Shown here: positions 1-6,083 of the stretch, one piece after another
Layout of the letters: the number at the start of each line of letters is the position of its first letter
How positions within the stretch are numbered: position 1 is the stretch's first letter
Assembly: GCA_900552425.1 (NCBI GenBank)
Contig: URZR01000099.1
Location: 1 to 6,466 of the forward strand
DNA: 6,466 bases
Reading direction: 5' to 3'
Origin: an uncultured Collinsella sp.
GTDB lineage: Bacteria > Actinomycetota > Coriobacteriia > Coriobacteriales > Coriobacteriaceae
The notes under the pieces: generated by a model
Database searches by the model: none
Told to the model about the DNA's origin: nothing
What the model saw: only the letters and a program-made list of their open reading frames with translations
Position numbers and translations under genes: made by a program

Positions 1-118
1 TGCCCCCTTTTTAAACAACGTGGGCGTTTGGCGCGTCGATACGCTGCTGGGCTACGAGCTGTTCATTCAGATGATTCCGGCAGATGCGAAGACTGACGCC
101 GCGAAGGTCATCGGTTAG
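1..118 (+). CDS. PTS mannose/fructose/sorbose family IIB subunit, C-terminal fragment
   Basis: This is the 3' end of a gene whose start lies before the window; the frame read from base 2 gives 38 residues and a TAG stop. The end of the fragment reads ELFIQMIPADAKTDAAKVIG, which matches the usual C-terminal beta-strand and helix of mannose-family IIB domains (a strand, then a P-[AST]-[DE] turn, then a short helix). IIB is the cytoplasmic subunit that takes phosphate from IIA on a histidine and passes it to the incoming sugar. That histidine lies upstream and cannot be checked here. The assignment rests mainly on its place 8 bases before a clear IIC gene, the normal order being IIB-IIC-IID. Whether IIA is fused to it or separate cannot be seen. 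Confidence 0.72.
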   Translation, partial: APFLNNVGVWRVDTLLGYELFIQMIPADAKTDAAKVIG

Positions 119-126
119 GGGCCATT

Positions 127-918
127 ATGGTTATCAAGACAATCCTGATTTTCCTTATTGCCCTTTTGGGTTATTCCGAGTGGCTGACGGGCACGAGCTA
201 CCTCCAGCGCCCGATCGTGCTCGGACCTCTGGTTGGCCTTGTCATGGGCGACATGGTGACCGGCACGATCATGGGCGCCACGATGGAGCTTGCCATGGTC
301 GGCGCCATCTCGGTCGGTGCGTATAACCCGCCCGATACGATTTCCGGAACCATCCTGGGCGTGTCGCTTGCCATGCAGGCCGGTGCGGACGCTTCGGCGG
401 CCCTGACCCTGGGCATTCCCATCGCAACGATCGTCCTGGCGCTCGATACGGCCCTGGGCCAGCCGGTGATGCTACTGCTGGTGCACCGTATCGACAAAAA
501 GGTCGAGGACGGAGACACCAAGGCCATCACGCGCAACATGCTCATCGCCGGTTATGCGCAGAGCTGGTGCGGCCTGCTGATTATTCCCCTGGCATTCTTC
601 TTTGGCGCCGATGCTGTTGCCAGCCTGCTCAACATCATCCCCGATTTCGTTCAGACCGGCATGGATGTCGCCGCCGCCTTATTGCCCGCACTCGGCTTTG
701 CGATGCTGGCGCAGATGATTATGAACAAAACAGTGGCTCCGTTCTTCTTCGCTGGCTTCTTCCTCGTCGCCTACTTTGGCATTAGCACGACGGGCGTGGC
801 GATTTTTGCCGCGATCATCGTCGTCGCGATGACGGTTTTGGGTGACAAGAAAAAGGCGGAGCAGCCCGCAGTGGCAACCGAGGATCCTGCGATTGGGAGT
901 GGGTTCGATGAGTTTTAA
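127..918 (+). CDS. PTS mannose/fructose/sorbose family IIC subunit
   Basis: This 263-residue membrane protein is one of the two integral subunits that form the sugar channel of a mannose-family phosphotransferase permease. The N-terminal half carries the family pattern: RPIVLGPLVGLVMGD (28-42), then a GATMEL stretch (50-55), then GAYNPPD (64-70), a conserved loop of IIC proteins. Hydrophobic segments lie at about 3-19, 29-50, 74-84, 94-118, 138-160, 182-199 and 203-238. The last 25 residues are charged and cytoplasmic-looking. The length is normal for the family. The ATG at 127 is preceded by AGGGG (117-121), which overlaps the stop of the IIB gene, so the two are translationally close. The family is clear. 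The transported sugar cannot be read from IIC alone. Confidence 0.93.
   Translation: MVIKTILIFLIALLGYSEWLTGTSYLQRPIVLGPLVGLVMGDMVTGTIMGATMELAMVGAISVGAYNPPDTISGTILGVSLAMQAGADASAALTLGIPIATIVLALDTALGQPVMLLLVHRIDKKVEDGDTKAITRNMLIAGYAQSWCGLLIIPLAFFFGADAVASLLNIIPDFVQTGMDVAAALLPALGFAMLAQMIMNKTVAPFFFAGFFLVAYFGISTTGVAIFAAIIVVAMTVLGDKKKAEQPAVATEDPAIGSGFDEF
895..899 (+). promoter_or_regulatory. Ribosome binding site that fixes the IID start
   Basis: GGGAG lies 8 bases before the ATG at 908, inside the end of the IIC gene. It supports the start at 908 over the earlier in-frame ATG at 842, which would add 22 charged residues unlike a IID N-terminus. Confidence 0.65.
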
Positions 919-1744
919 GTTTGAGTCTTCTTACGACGGGCTGATTTCCCGCGCAGACCTTAAGAAACTGTTCTGGCGCTCGATTCCCTATGAGCATTCC
1001 TGGAACTACGAGCGTATGGGCCATATCGGCTTTATGTGGGCCCTTATGCCGATCCTTCGCAAGCTGTATCCGCAGGATGCAGACTTTAAGGCCGCACTCA
1101 AGCGCCATATGGAGCTCTATAACGTCACGCCGTACATCTCGACGCTCCCCATGTCCATTGCTGCCGCAATGGAAGAGGTCAACGCTACTGACGATAGCTT
1201 TGACACGAGCGCAATCTCTAATGTCAAGCTTGCTTTGATGGGACCGCTGTCCGGCGTGGGCGATGCCTTCTACTGGGGTACGCTGCGAATTTTGGCAACG
1301 GGTGTCGGCACGTCGCTGGCGCTGCAGGGCTCTATTCTTGGCCCGATTTTGTTCCTGCTCGTGTTCAACGTCCCTCACTACATCATCCGTTACCTGCTGA
1401 CGTTTGTGGGATATCGCTTTGGCTCGGACATGATCAGCAAGGTCCAGGAATCGGGCATTATGGACACGATTGTCAAGATGGCCTCTATCATGGGCGCCAT
1501 GGTGATCGGTGCTATGACCATGGAGATGGTCACCGTGGACATTCCGCTCATGGTCGGTGCGGGCGATGGTGCTCAGACGCTCGCCGAGCTGCTCAACGGA
1601 ATCTTCCCGGGCTTTGTCACGATGGGGCTGTTTGGAATCGTCTATCTCATGCTCAAGAAGAAGATGAATCCGCTGCTTATCATGCTCGTGATCCTACTCG
1701 TGAGTATCGCCGGCGCGTTCTTTGGAGTGCTTGGTGTTCAGTAG
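908..1744 (+). CDS. PTS mannose/fructose/sorbose family IID subunit
   Basis: This 278-residue protein is the second membrane subunit of the mannose-family permease and works with IIC and phospho-IIB in uptake and phosphorylation of a sugar. Family landmarks are the N-terminal RSIPYEHSWNYERMGHIGFM (24-43), the PILRKLYP segment (48-55), RHMELYNVTPY (66-76) and the long conserved MGPLSGVGDAFYWGT stretch (111-125). GSILGPILF (141-149) and a GYRFG turn (168-172) follow. The N-terminal third is largely cytoplasmic. Hydrophobic segments run at about 128-165, 191-210 and 235-275. The start at 908 overlaps the IIC gene by 11 bases, a sign of coupled translation. Length and motifs are normal and nothing looks broken. 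Mannose, fructose, sorbose, glucosamine and Amadori-product systems all share this architecture, so the substrate is open. Confidence 0.93.
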   Translation: MSFKFESSYDGLISRADLKKLFWRSIPYEHSWNYERMGHIGFMWALMPILRKLYPQDADFKAALKRHMELYNVTPYISTLPMSIAAAMEEVNATDDSFDTSAISNVKLALMGPLSGVGDAFYWGTLRILATGVGTSLALQGSILGPILFLLVFNVPHYIIRYLLTFVGYRFGSDMISKVQESGIMDTIVKMASIMGAMVIGAMTMEMVTVDIPLMVGAGDGAQTLAELLNGIFPGFVTMGLFGIVYLMLKKKMNPLLIMLVILLVSIAGAFFGVLGVQ

Positions 1745-1776
1745 GGCATCCGTCATAATTAAAACAATGTAAGAGG

Positions 1777-1810
1777 GGGCGTCGCGCACACTGTGTTGCG
1801 GCGCCCTTTT
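1777..1810 (+). terminator. GC-rich hairpin with T4 after the PTS genes, probable terminator or attenuator
   Basis: GGGCGTCGC (1777-1785) pairs over 9 positions, one of them G-T, with GCGGCGCCC (1798-1806). The loop can form a further CAC/GTG pairing, and TTTT follows at 1807-1810. It begins 32 bases after the IID stop, where a rho-independent terminator would be expected. The T run is short, and the next gene's ribosome site starts only 6 bases later with no clear promoter in between. Partial read-through into the epimerase gene is therefore likely. Confidence 0.6.
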
Positions 1811-1816
1811 GCCGAA

Positions 1817-1822
1817 AGGTGG
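1817..1822 (+). promoter_or_regulatory. Ribosome binding site that fixes the epimerase start
   Basis: AGGTGG lies 5 bases before ATG 1828. A GTG at 1819 is in frame but sits inside this site, so the ATG at 1828 is the better start. Confidence 0.65.
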
Positions 1823-1827
1823 ACAAG

Positions 1828-2664
1828 ATGGAGTATCCGCAGCTTGCCGTCATGAATATCAGCCATCGCTATTTTGACCTTGAGGAGTTCTTTTCCTCGG
1901 CAGCGGCCTCGGGCTACACGTGTTGCGAGCTTTGGACCGGGGCGATGCATCTGTATGTCGATTGCCATGGATACGATTCGCTCGAGCAGGTGCGGGAGCT
2001 GTCACAGCGGTATGGGGTTCGGATTGTGGGGCTTTGTCCCGAACAGAACAACCCCAAGCCGTGGAATATCGCGGCGCGCGGGAATGAGGCGCGCGTCCGC
2101 ACGCTCGCGTACTTTAAGAACGTTGTGGATATCGCGGCGGAACTTGGAGCCGAGCAGGTCATGGTCTCGAGCGGCTGGGCATTTTTGAACGAGTCGATCG
2201 AGGATGCGTGGGGTCGCAGCGCCTCGATGCTGCGTGCGATTGCCGAGCATGCGGGAGAACGCGGCGTGCGACTGGTGCTCGAGGCCCTGCAGCCGGTTGA
2301 GTCGATGATCGTGAACTCGGCGGCCGATACGAAGCGCATGATCGAGGCAGTTGATCATCCGGCACTTAAGGTGTGTCTGGATATGGGCGCCATGGCGGTG
2401 GCGGGGGATACCATCGACGATTACTTCGATCTGCTTGGCGATGATGTTGCCCACGTGCATTTTGTCGATGTTGCGGCAGATGGCACGACGCATCTTGCCT
2501 GGGGTGACGGCGACCGCGATATGCGGGCTGACCTGGATAGGCTGGTGGCGCGCGGCTATCGCGGAGTTGTTTCGGCCGAGACCTATGACGGGCGCTATTT
2601 TGCCGACCCCGCAGCTGCCGATGCGCAGGTAATGGCAGAGTATCGTCGTGCGATTGGCGCCTAG
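1828..2664 (+). CDS. Sugar (phosphate) epimerase/isomerase, xylose-isomerase-like TIM barrel, FrlC-like
   Basis: This is a 278-residue cytoplasmic TIM-barrel protein of the AP-endonuclease-2/xylose-isomerase-like group, which moves a carbonyl or inverts a carbon next to it in ketoses using a divalent metal. The four expected metal ligands are present: E152 (LVLEALQP), D185 (CLDMGAM), H211 (HVHFVD) and E251 (SAETYD). The first three have the same numbers I recall for D-tagatose 3-epimerase, and E158 also matches a residue of its active site. The histidine that follows the metal Asp in that enzyme (D-x-x-H) is alanine here (D-x-x-A). From memory, fructoselysine 3-epimerase FrlC shares this D-x-x-A and also a PE-N motif like residues 71-74 and the HxHxVD segment. 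The gene follows a PTS operon, so it probably handles that substrate. FrlC-like activity is an inference; another 3-epimerase or a pentulose-phosphate epimerase is possible. Confidence 0.8.
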   Translation: MEYPQLAVMNISHRYFDLEEFFSSAAASGYTCCELWTGAMHLYVDCHGYDSLEQVRELSQRYGVRIVGLCPEQNNPKPWNIAARGNEARVRTLAYFKNVVDIAAELGAEQVMVSSGWAFLNESIEDAWGRSASMLRAIAEHAGERGVRLVLEALQPVESMIVNSAADTKRMIEAVDHPALKVCLDMGAMAVAGDTIDDYFDLLGDDVAHVHFVDVAADGTTHLAWGDGDRDMRADLDRLVARGYRGVVSAETYDGRYFADPAAADAQVMAEYRRAIGA

Positions 2665-2752
2665 GTGGGGTTGGGCTGCGGCAATCTGCCCCATGTTTCC
2701 AAATGAATACGGTGTGAGCGGCTGCGACGGATTTCCCCCGCAAGAACTCTAG

Positions 2753-2758
2753 TATGCT
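2753..2758 (+). promoter_or_regulatory. Probable -10 element of the histidine operon promoter
   Basis: TATGCT lies 75 bases before the hisZG start in an otherwise GC-rich gap and matches TATAAT at four of six positions. No good -35 box is visible at 15 to 18 bases upstream (the sequence there is ATTTCC-like), so the promoter may be weak or need an activator. Transcription would begin near 2764-2766, directly before a strong hairpin. Placement is inferred, not proven. Confidence 0.42.
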
Positions 2759-2766
2759 AAAGTACC

Positions 2767-2798
2767 CAGAAGACCGGCGGAGCTATGCCGGTCTTCTG
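2767..2798 (+). promoter_or_regulatory. Perfect 12-bp hairpin in the his operon leader
   Basis: The bases from C2767 to C2778 are the exact complement of those from G2787 to G2798, with an 8-base loop GGAGCTAT preceded by G2779 counted in the loop. The following bases are GTTCTATAC, not a T run, so it is a poor rho-independent terminator. If the -10 box is right, the hairpin forms at the very 5' end of the mRNA. It could stabilise the message or control access to the hisZG start. No T-box, His-rich leader peptide or known riboswitch pattern is seen. Confidence 0.6.
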
Positions 2799-2819
2799 TT
2801 CTATACGAAACACAGCATG

Positions 2820-2825
2820 AGGAGG
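2820..2825 (+). promoter_or_regulatory. Consensus ribosome binding site of hisZG
   Basis: A perfect AGGAGG stands 8 bases before ATG 2834 and clearly fixes this start. It overlaps the TGA of an 11-codon open frame that begins in the upstream hairpin loop. Confidence 0.85.
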
Positions 2826-2833
2826 CTCGCCAG

Positions 2834-4549
2834 ATGACGGCCACACCGTGGGGATTTCGGGACATATTGCCCGAGGAGGCTCAGGCGCGCGAGGAGATCG
2901 CATATACGGTGAAGGGCTGCCTCAGGGAGCATCATTACCTTCCGGTCGAGACGCCGCTGCTCGAGGACAAGGGTTCGCTCGAGGAAGGCGGGCGCATTGC
3001 AGACACGCCGTTTAAGCTCTTTGACGACGATGGTCGTCTGCTGGTGGTTCGTCCTGATAACACACTGCCGATTGTGCGTCTGGTTTCGACCCGCATGCGC
3101 GCGGCCGACCTGCCCTTGCGCCTGCGCTACGAGGCGCCGGTGGTTCGCGAGTGCCAGCGCAATGCCGGTGGCTCGCGCCAGTTTACGCAGCTGGGCTTTG
3201 AGCTTATCGGTGCGGGCGACACCGCGGGCGATGTCGAGATTGTTTCGCTGGTGGCGGAGGCCGTGCGTGAGCTGGCACTTCCCGATGCGCGCATCATCGC
3301 AGGCAGCGTGCGTCCTTTTAAGGAATTGCTCGCGGTATGCGAGGATCGTGAGCTGGCTGCCGAGGCCCTGCGCTGCGTGCACGCCAACGACTTTGTGGGC
3401 CTCGATGCCCGCGTGGCGGCAAGCGCCGAGTCCGATGCCGTCAAGGCCGCCATTAGCGAGTTGCCGCGTCTGCACGGCGGTGCCGAGGTACTCGACCGCG
3501 TGGACGCGCTGCTGGAGGCCGCCGGTATCGTCGCGCCGCTGACGCGCGAGCTGCGTGCCCTGGTCGAGGGCCTGGCACCCGAGGACGCCCAGGTGCTGTC
3601 GTTCGACTTCTCTATCATGAACTCTTTCGATTACTACACGGGCCTGGTCTTTAAGGCCTATGCCGGCGGTTTGCCCGATCCGGTCGGTTCGGGCGGACGC
3701 TATGACTCCATCTTTACCGGCGCATTTGGCGCCGGTATCGAGGTGCCGGCGGCGGGCTTCGCCTTTTCGCTCGAGCGCCTGGAGGCCGCGCGCACCTCGG
3801 CCGAGGATGCCGCTTCCGATGGCGACCATGCTGCGGGCCGTGGCGCCGAGGGCCCGCTGCGTATCGCCGTGCCCAAGGGCTCGCTTAAGGCTGATACGCT
3901 CGACGTGCTCGAGGCCGCGGGTCTGGACGTCTCTGAGCTGCGTGACCCCGGCCGTCACCTGATCGTGCGCGGTCGCGACACGCGCGCCGGCGAGGGCGCG
4001 GTCGGAGATATAGAGTTTGTCATTGTGCGCCCCAGCGATGCGCCCGCCTTTGTGGGCTGCGGCGGTGCCGATTGCGGCATCTGCGGTTGGGACTCGCTCA
4101 TCGAGGCCGACCTCAACTTGCTGCAGCTGGTTGACCTGGGCTATGGCCTGTGCACCTTTATCGAGGCGGAGCCCGCGTGGCGCGCCGGTCAGGCCGAGCG
4201 CAACTATGCCCGTCGCGGTTCGCTTCGCGTGGCCACCAAGTACCCGCGCATCGCGAGCGCCTGGTATGCCGAGCGTGGCGTGAATGCCGACATCGTTTCG
4301 CTGCACGGTAACATCGAGCTGGGCCCCATCGTCGGCATGACCGATCGCATCGTGGACATTACCGCCACGGGTGCCACGCTGCGCGACAACGACCTGGTCA
4401 TCACCGGCCGCATCATGGATTGCACGGCCCGCTTCTTTGTCAATCCGGGTGCCGCGCGCCTGGATCCGCGCGTGCGCAATCTGGCAGATCGCCTGGCCGC
4501 GGCCGTTAAGGACAAGCATTTTGAGCCCGTCGCGGGCTCGGCACAATAG
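2834..4549 (+). CDS. hisZG: HisZ-HisG fusion: ATP phosphoribosyltransferase with regulatory domain in one chain
   Basis: This 571-residue protein joins two proteins that are usually separate. Residues 1-320 are HisZ, a histidyl-tRNA-synthetase-like regulatory domain. It shows PWGFRDILPEEA (5-16), a motif-2-like RYEAPVVREC (98-107), RQFTQLGFELIG (115-126), FDYYTGLVF (265-273), SGGRYD (286-291) and GFAFSLERL (308-316). Residues 321-340 are a polar, Ala/Gly/Asp-rich linker. Residues 341-565 are short-form HisG: LRIAVPKGSL (342-351), RVATKYPRIA (465-474), and the PRPP-binding loop with ELGP (495-498), D504, D508 and ATGATL (511-516). The enzyme joins ATP and PRPP to give phosphoribosyl-ATP, the first and histidine-inhibited step of the pathway. 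HisZ normally carries the histidine sensing that short HisG lacks. No internal start with a ribosome site appears at the junction, so a fused product is expected. The loop at 406-419 has three unusual cysteines. Confidence 0.92.
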   Translation: MTATPWGFRDILPEEAQAREEIAYTVKGCLREHHYLPVETPLLEDKGSLEEGGRIADTPFKLFDDDGRLLVVRPDNTLPIVRLVSTRMRAADLPLRLRYEAPVVRECQRNAGGSRQFTQLGFELIGAGDTAGDVEIVSLVAEAVRELALPDARIIAGSVRPFKELLAVCEDRELAAEALRCVHANDFVGLDARVAASAESDAVKAAISELPRLHGGAEVLDRVDALLEAAGIVAPLTRELRALVEGLAPEDAQVLSFDFSIMNSFDYYTGLVFKAYAGGLPDPVGSGGRYDSIFTGAFGAGIEVPAAGFAFSLERLEAARTSAEDAASDGDHAAGRGAEGPLRIAVPKGSLKADTLDVLEAAGLDVSELRDPGRHLIVRGRDTRAGEGAVGDIEFVIVRPSDAPAFVGCGGADCGICGWDSLIEADLNLLQLVDLGYGLCTFIEAEPAWRAGQAERNYARRGSLRVATKYPRIASAWYAERGVNADIVSLHGNIELGPIVGMTDRIVDITATGATLRDNDLVITGRIMDCTARFFVNPGAARLDPRVRNLADRLAAAVKDKHFEPVAGSAQ

Positions 4550-4586
4550 CGCGAGCGCGCACGGGCGCCCCAACGTACGGGCTGCG

Positions 4587-4621
4587 GGCCGATTGGCGCC
4601 GCCGCACGGCCTCTCGTTTTT
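4587..4621 (+). other. GC-rich inverted repeats and T5 run between hisZG and hisD
   Basis: GGCCG (4587-4591) pairs with CGGCC (4607-4611), and TTTTT follows at 4617-4621, 5 bases after the stem. Inside and upstream are two GGCGCC palindromes (4564-4569 and 4595-4600) that could pair with each other instead. It may be a weak terminator, an RNA-processing site or simply GC-rich spacer. The T run is too far from the stem for a good rho-independent terminator. Confidence 0.3.
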
Positions 4622-4654
4622 CGAACACAATCTCGACCGATAGGGGATACCGAT

Positions 4655-6076
4655 ATGAAGACCATCAAGCTTGTTCCCGGTGAGCGCCTCGTTACCAACC
4701 AGCTCAACCGCAAGGGTGTGCTGCCGCAAAACATCGTCGACGCCGCCCGCGATATCGTGGCCAACGTGCGTGCCAACGGCGATGCCGCGGTGCGCGATTA
4801 CTGCCAGCGTTTTGACGGTGTTGAGCTGCAGAGCTTCCGTCTGCCGCAGGAGCAGATCGATGCCGCGCTCGAGGGCCTCGACCCGGCTTTTGTCGCCGCG
4901 CTCGAAAAGGCTGCGCGCCAGATTCGCGAGTTCCACCAGCGCGAGGTCGAGCAGAGCTGGTTTACCACGCGCCCGGACGGCACGATGCTCGGCGTTAAGG
5001 TGACCCCGCTTGCTGCGGCCGGCATCTACGTGCCGGGCGGTCGCGCGCAGTATCCCTCCACCGTGCTCATGAATGCCATTCCCGCCAAGGTCGCCGGCGT
5101 CAAGCGCGTGGTCATGGTGACCCCGCCGCAAAAGGACGGCCTGATCAGCCCCTACACGCTCGCCGCGGCAAAGCTCGGCGGAGTGGACGAAATCTATATG
5201 GTGGGCGGCGCCCAGGCCGTGGCCGCGCTGGCGTACGGCACCGAGACCATTCCGCGCGTCGACAAAATTACCGGCCCGGGCAACGCCTTTGTTGCCGCCG
5301 CCAAGCAGATTGTCTCGGGCGATGTGGGCATCGACATGGTCGCCGGCCCCTCCGAGGTCTGCGTGCTGGCCGATGCTACGGCCAAGCCCATGGTGGTTGC
5401 GGCCGATCTGATGGCCCAGGCCGAGCACGATCCGCTGGCGGCCTGCTATCTGGTGACCTGCGACGAGCAGTTTGCGCGTGAGGTCGAGGCGGGTATCGAC
5501 ATTCTGGTGGCGCAGTCCCCGCGCGCCGAGATCACGCGCGCCTCGCTCGATAACGAGGGCACCATCGTGGTTGCCGCCGACATGGCTGCCGCCGTCGAGG
5601 CGGTGAACACCGTGGCGCCCGAGCACCTTGAGCTGCACTGCAAGGACGCGATGGGCCTGCTCGGCGGCATTCGCAACGCCGGCGCCATCTTTGTGGGCGC
5701 TTGGAGCTCCGAGCCGCTCGGCGATTATGTTGCCGGCCCCAACCACACGCTGCCCACCGGCGGCACCGCTATGTTCTCCAGCCCGCTTTCCGTGGACGAT
5801 TTCGTGAAGCGCTCCAGCGTGATCTGCTATACCCCGCAGGGCCTTATGAACGACGCTCCCGCCACCCAGGCGATGGCGCGCCGCGAGGGACTGTGGGCTC
5901 ACGCGTTGTCTGCGGGCCTGCGCCGTCGCGTGCTGCAGCAGGGCGAGGGCAGCGTGAGCACGGACGCGTTGCAAGGCGAGGACCTCACCGCGGTCGCCTG
6001 GCCGGATGACGAGGCTGCCGTGGTGAGGCGGGGCGCCGCCTTGGACGCTGCTGCCCGCATGGATAAGGAGGCGTAG
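4655..6076 (+). CDS. hisD: Histidinol dehydrogenase
   Basis: HisD carries out the last two steps of histidine synthesis in the cytoplasm, oxidising L-histidinol through histidinal to L-histidine with two NAD+ and a bound zinc. The 473-residue protein has the full catalytic set at almost the E. coli positions: Q255 and H258 (AQAEHDP), E323 and H324 (APEHLEL), D357 (GDYVAGPNHTLPTGG) and H416 (EGLWAHA). GIYVPGGR (123-130), the VGGAQAVAALAYGTE segment (183-197) and KITGPGN (204-210) are the usual NAD-domain and signature parts. AGGGG (4642-4646) lies 8 bases before the ATG. The chain runs 57 residues past H416, compared with about 15 in E. coli, giving a polar Ala/Asp-rich tail of about 40 extra residues. 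It sits between hisZG and hisC in one operon. Confidence 0.96.
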   Translation: MKTIKLVPGERLVTNQLNRKGVLPQNIVDAARDIVANVRANGDAAVRDYCQRFDGVELQSFRLPQEQIDAALEGLDPAFVAALEKAARQIREFHQREVEQSWFTTRPDGTMLGVKVTPLAAAGIYVPGGRAQYPSTVLMNAIPAKVAGVKRVVMVTPPQKDGLISPYTLAAAKLGGVDEIYMVGGAQAVAALAYGTETIPRVDKITGPGNAFVAAAKQIVSGDVGIDMVAGPSEVCVLADATAKPMVVAADLMAQAEHDPLAACYLVTCDEQFAREVEAGIDILVAQSPRAEITRASLDNEGTIVVAADMAAAVEAVNTVAPEHLELHCKDAMGLLGGIRNAGAIFVGAWSSEPLGDYVAGPNHTLPTGGTAMFSSPLSVDDFVKRSSVICYTPQGLMNDAPATQAMARREGLWAHALSAGLRRRVLQQGEGSVSTDALQGEDLTAVAWPDDEAAVVRRGAALDAAARMDKEA

Positions 6077-6083
6077 GTTCGCT

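Noticed and set aside
84..326. Eighty-codon + strand frame overlapping IIB and IIC
   Set aside because: Arg/His-rich out-of-frame translation of the IIC gene with no ribosome site.
842..907. Earlier ATG that would lengthen IID by 22 residues
   Set aside because: The added residues are basic and unlike IID N-termini, overlap IIC by 77 bases, and the ATG at 908 has its own ribosome site at good spacing.
1819..1827. GTG start three codons before the epimerase ATG
   Set aside because: The GTG is part of the AGGTGG ribosome site for ATG 1828.
2666..2693. TGGGG/CCCCA pairing after the epimerase as a terminator
   Set aside because: Only 5 base pairs around a long loop and no T run; too weak to support.
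2693..2752. Nineteen-codon frame starting with ATG 2693 as a leader peptide
   Set aside because: It ends before the likely transcript start, has no ribosome site and no His codons.
2785..2820. Eleven-codon frame in the his leader as a classical His attenuator peptide
   Set aside because: It has no His codons, and its only upstream purine stretch is 2 bases from the ATG. It is mentioned only as possible part of an RNA switch.
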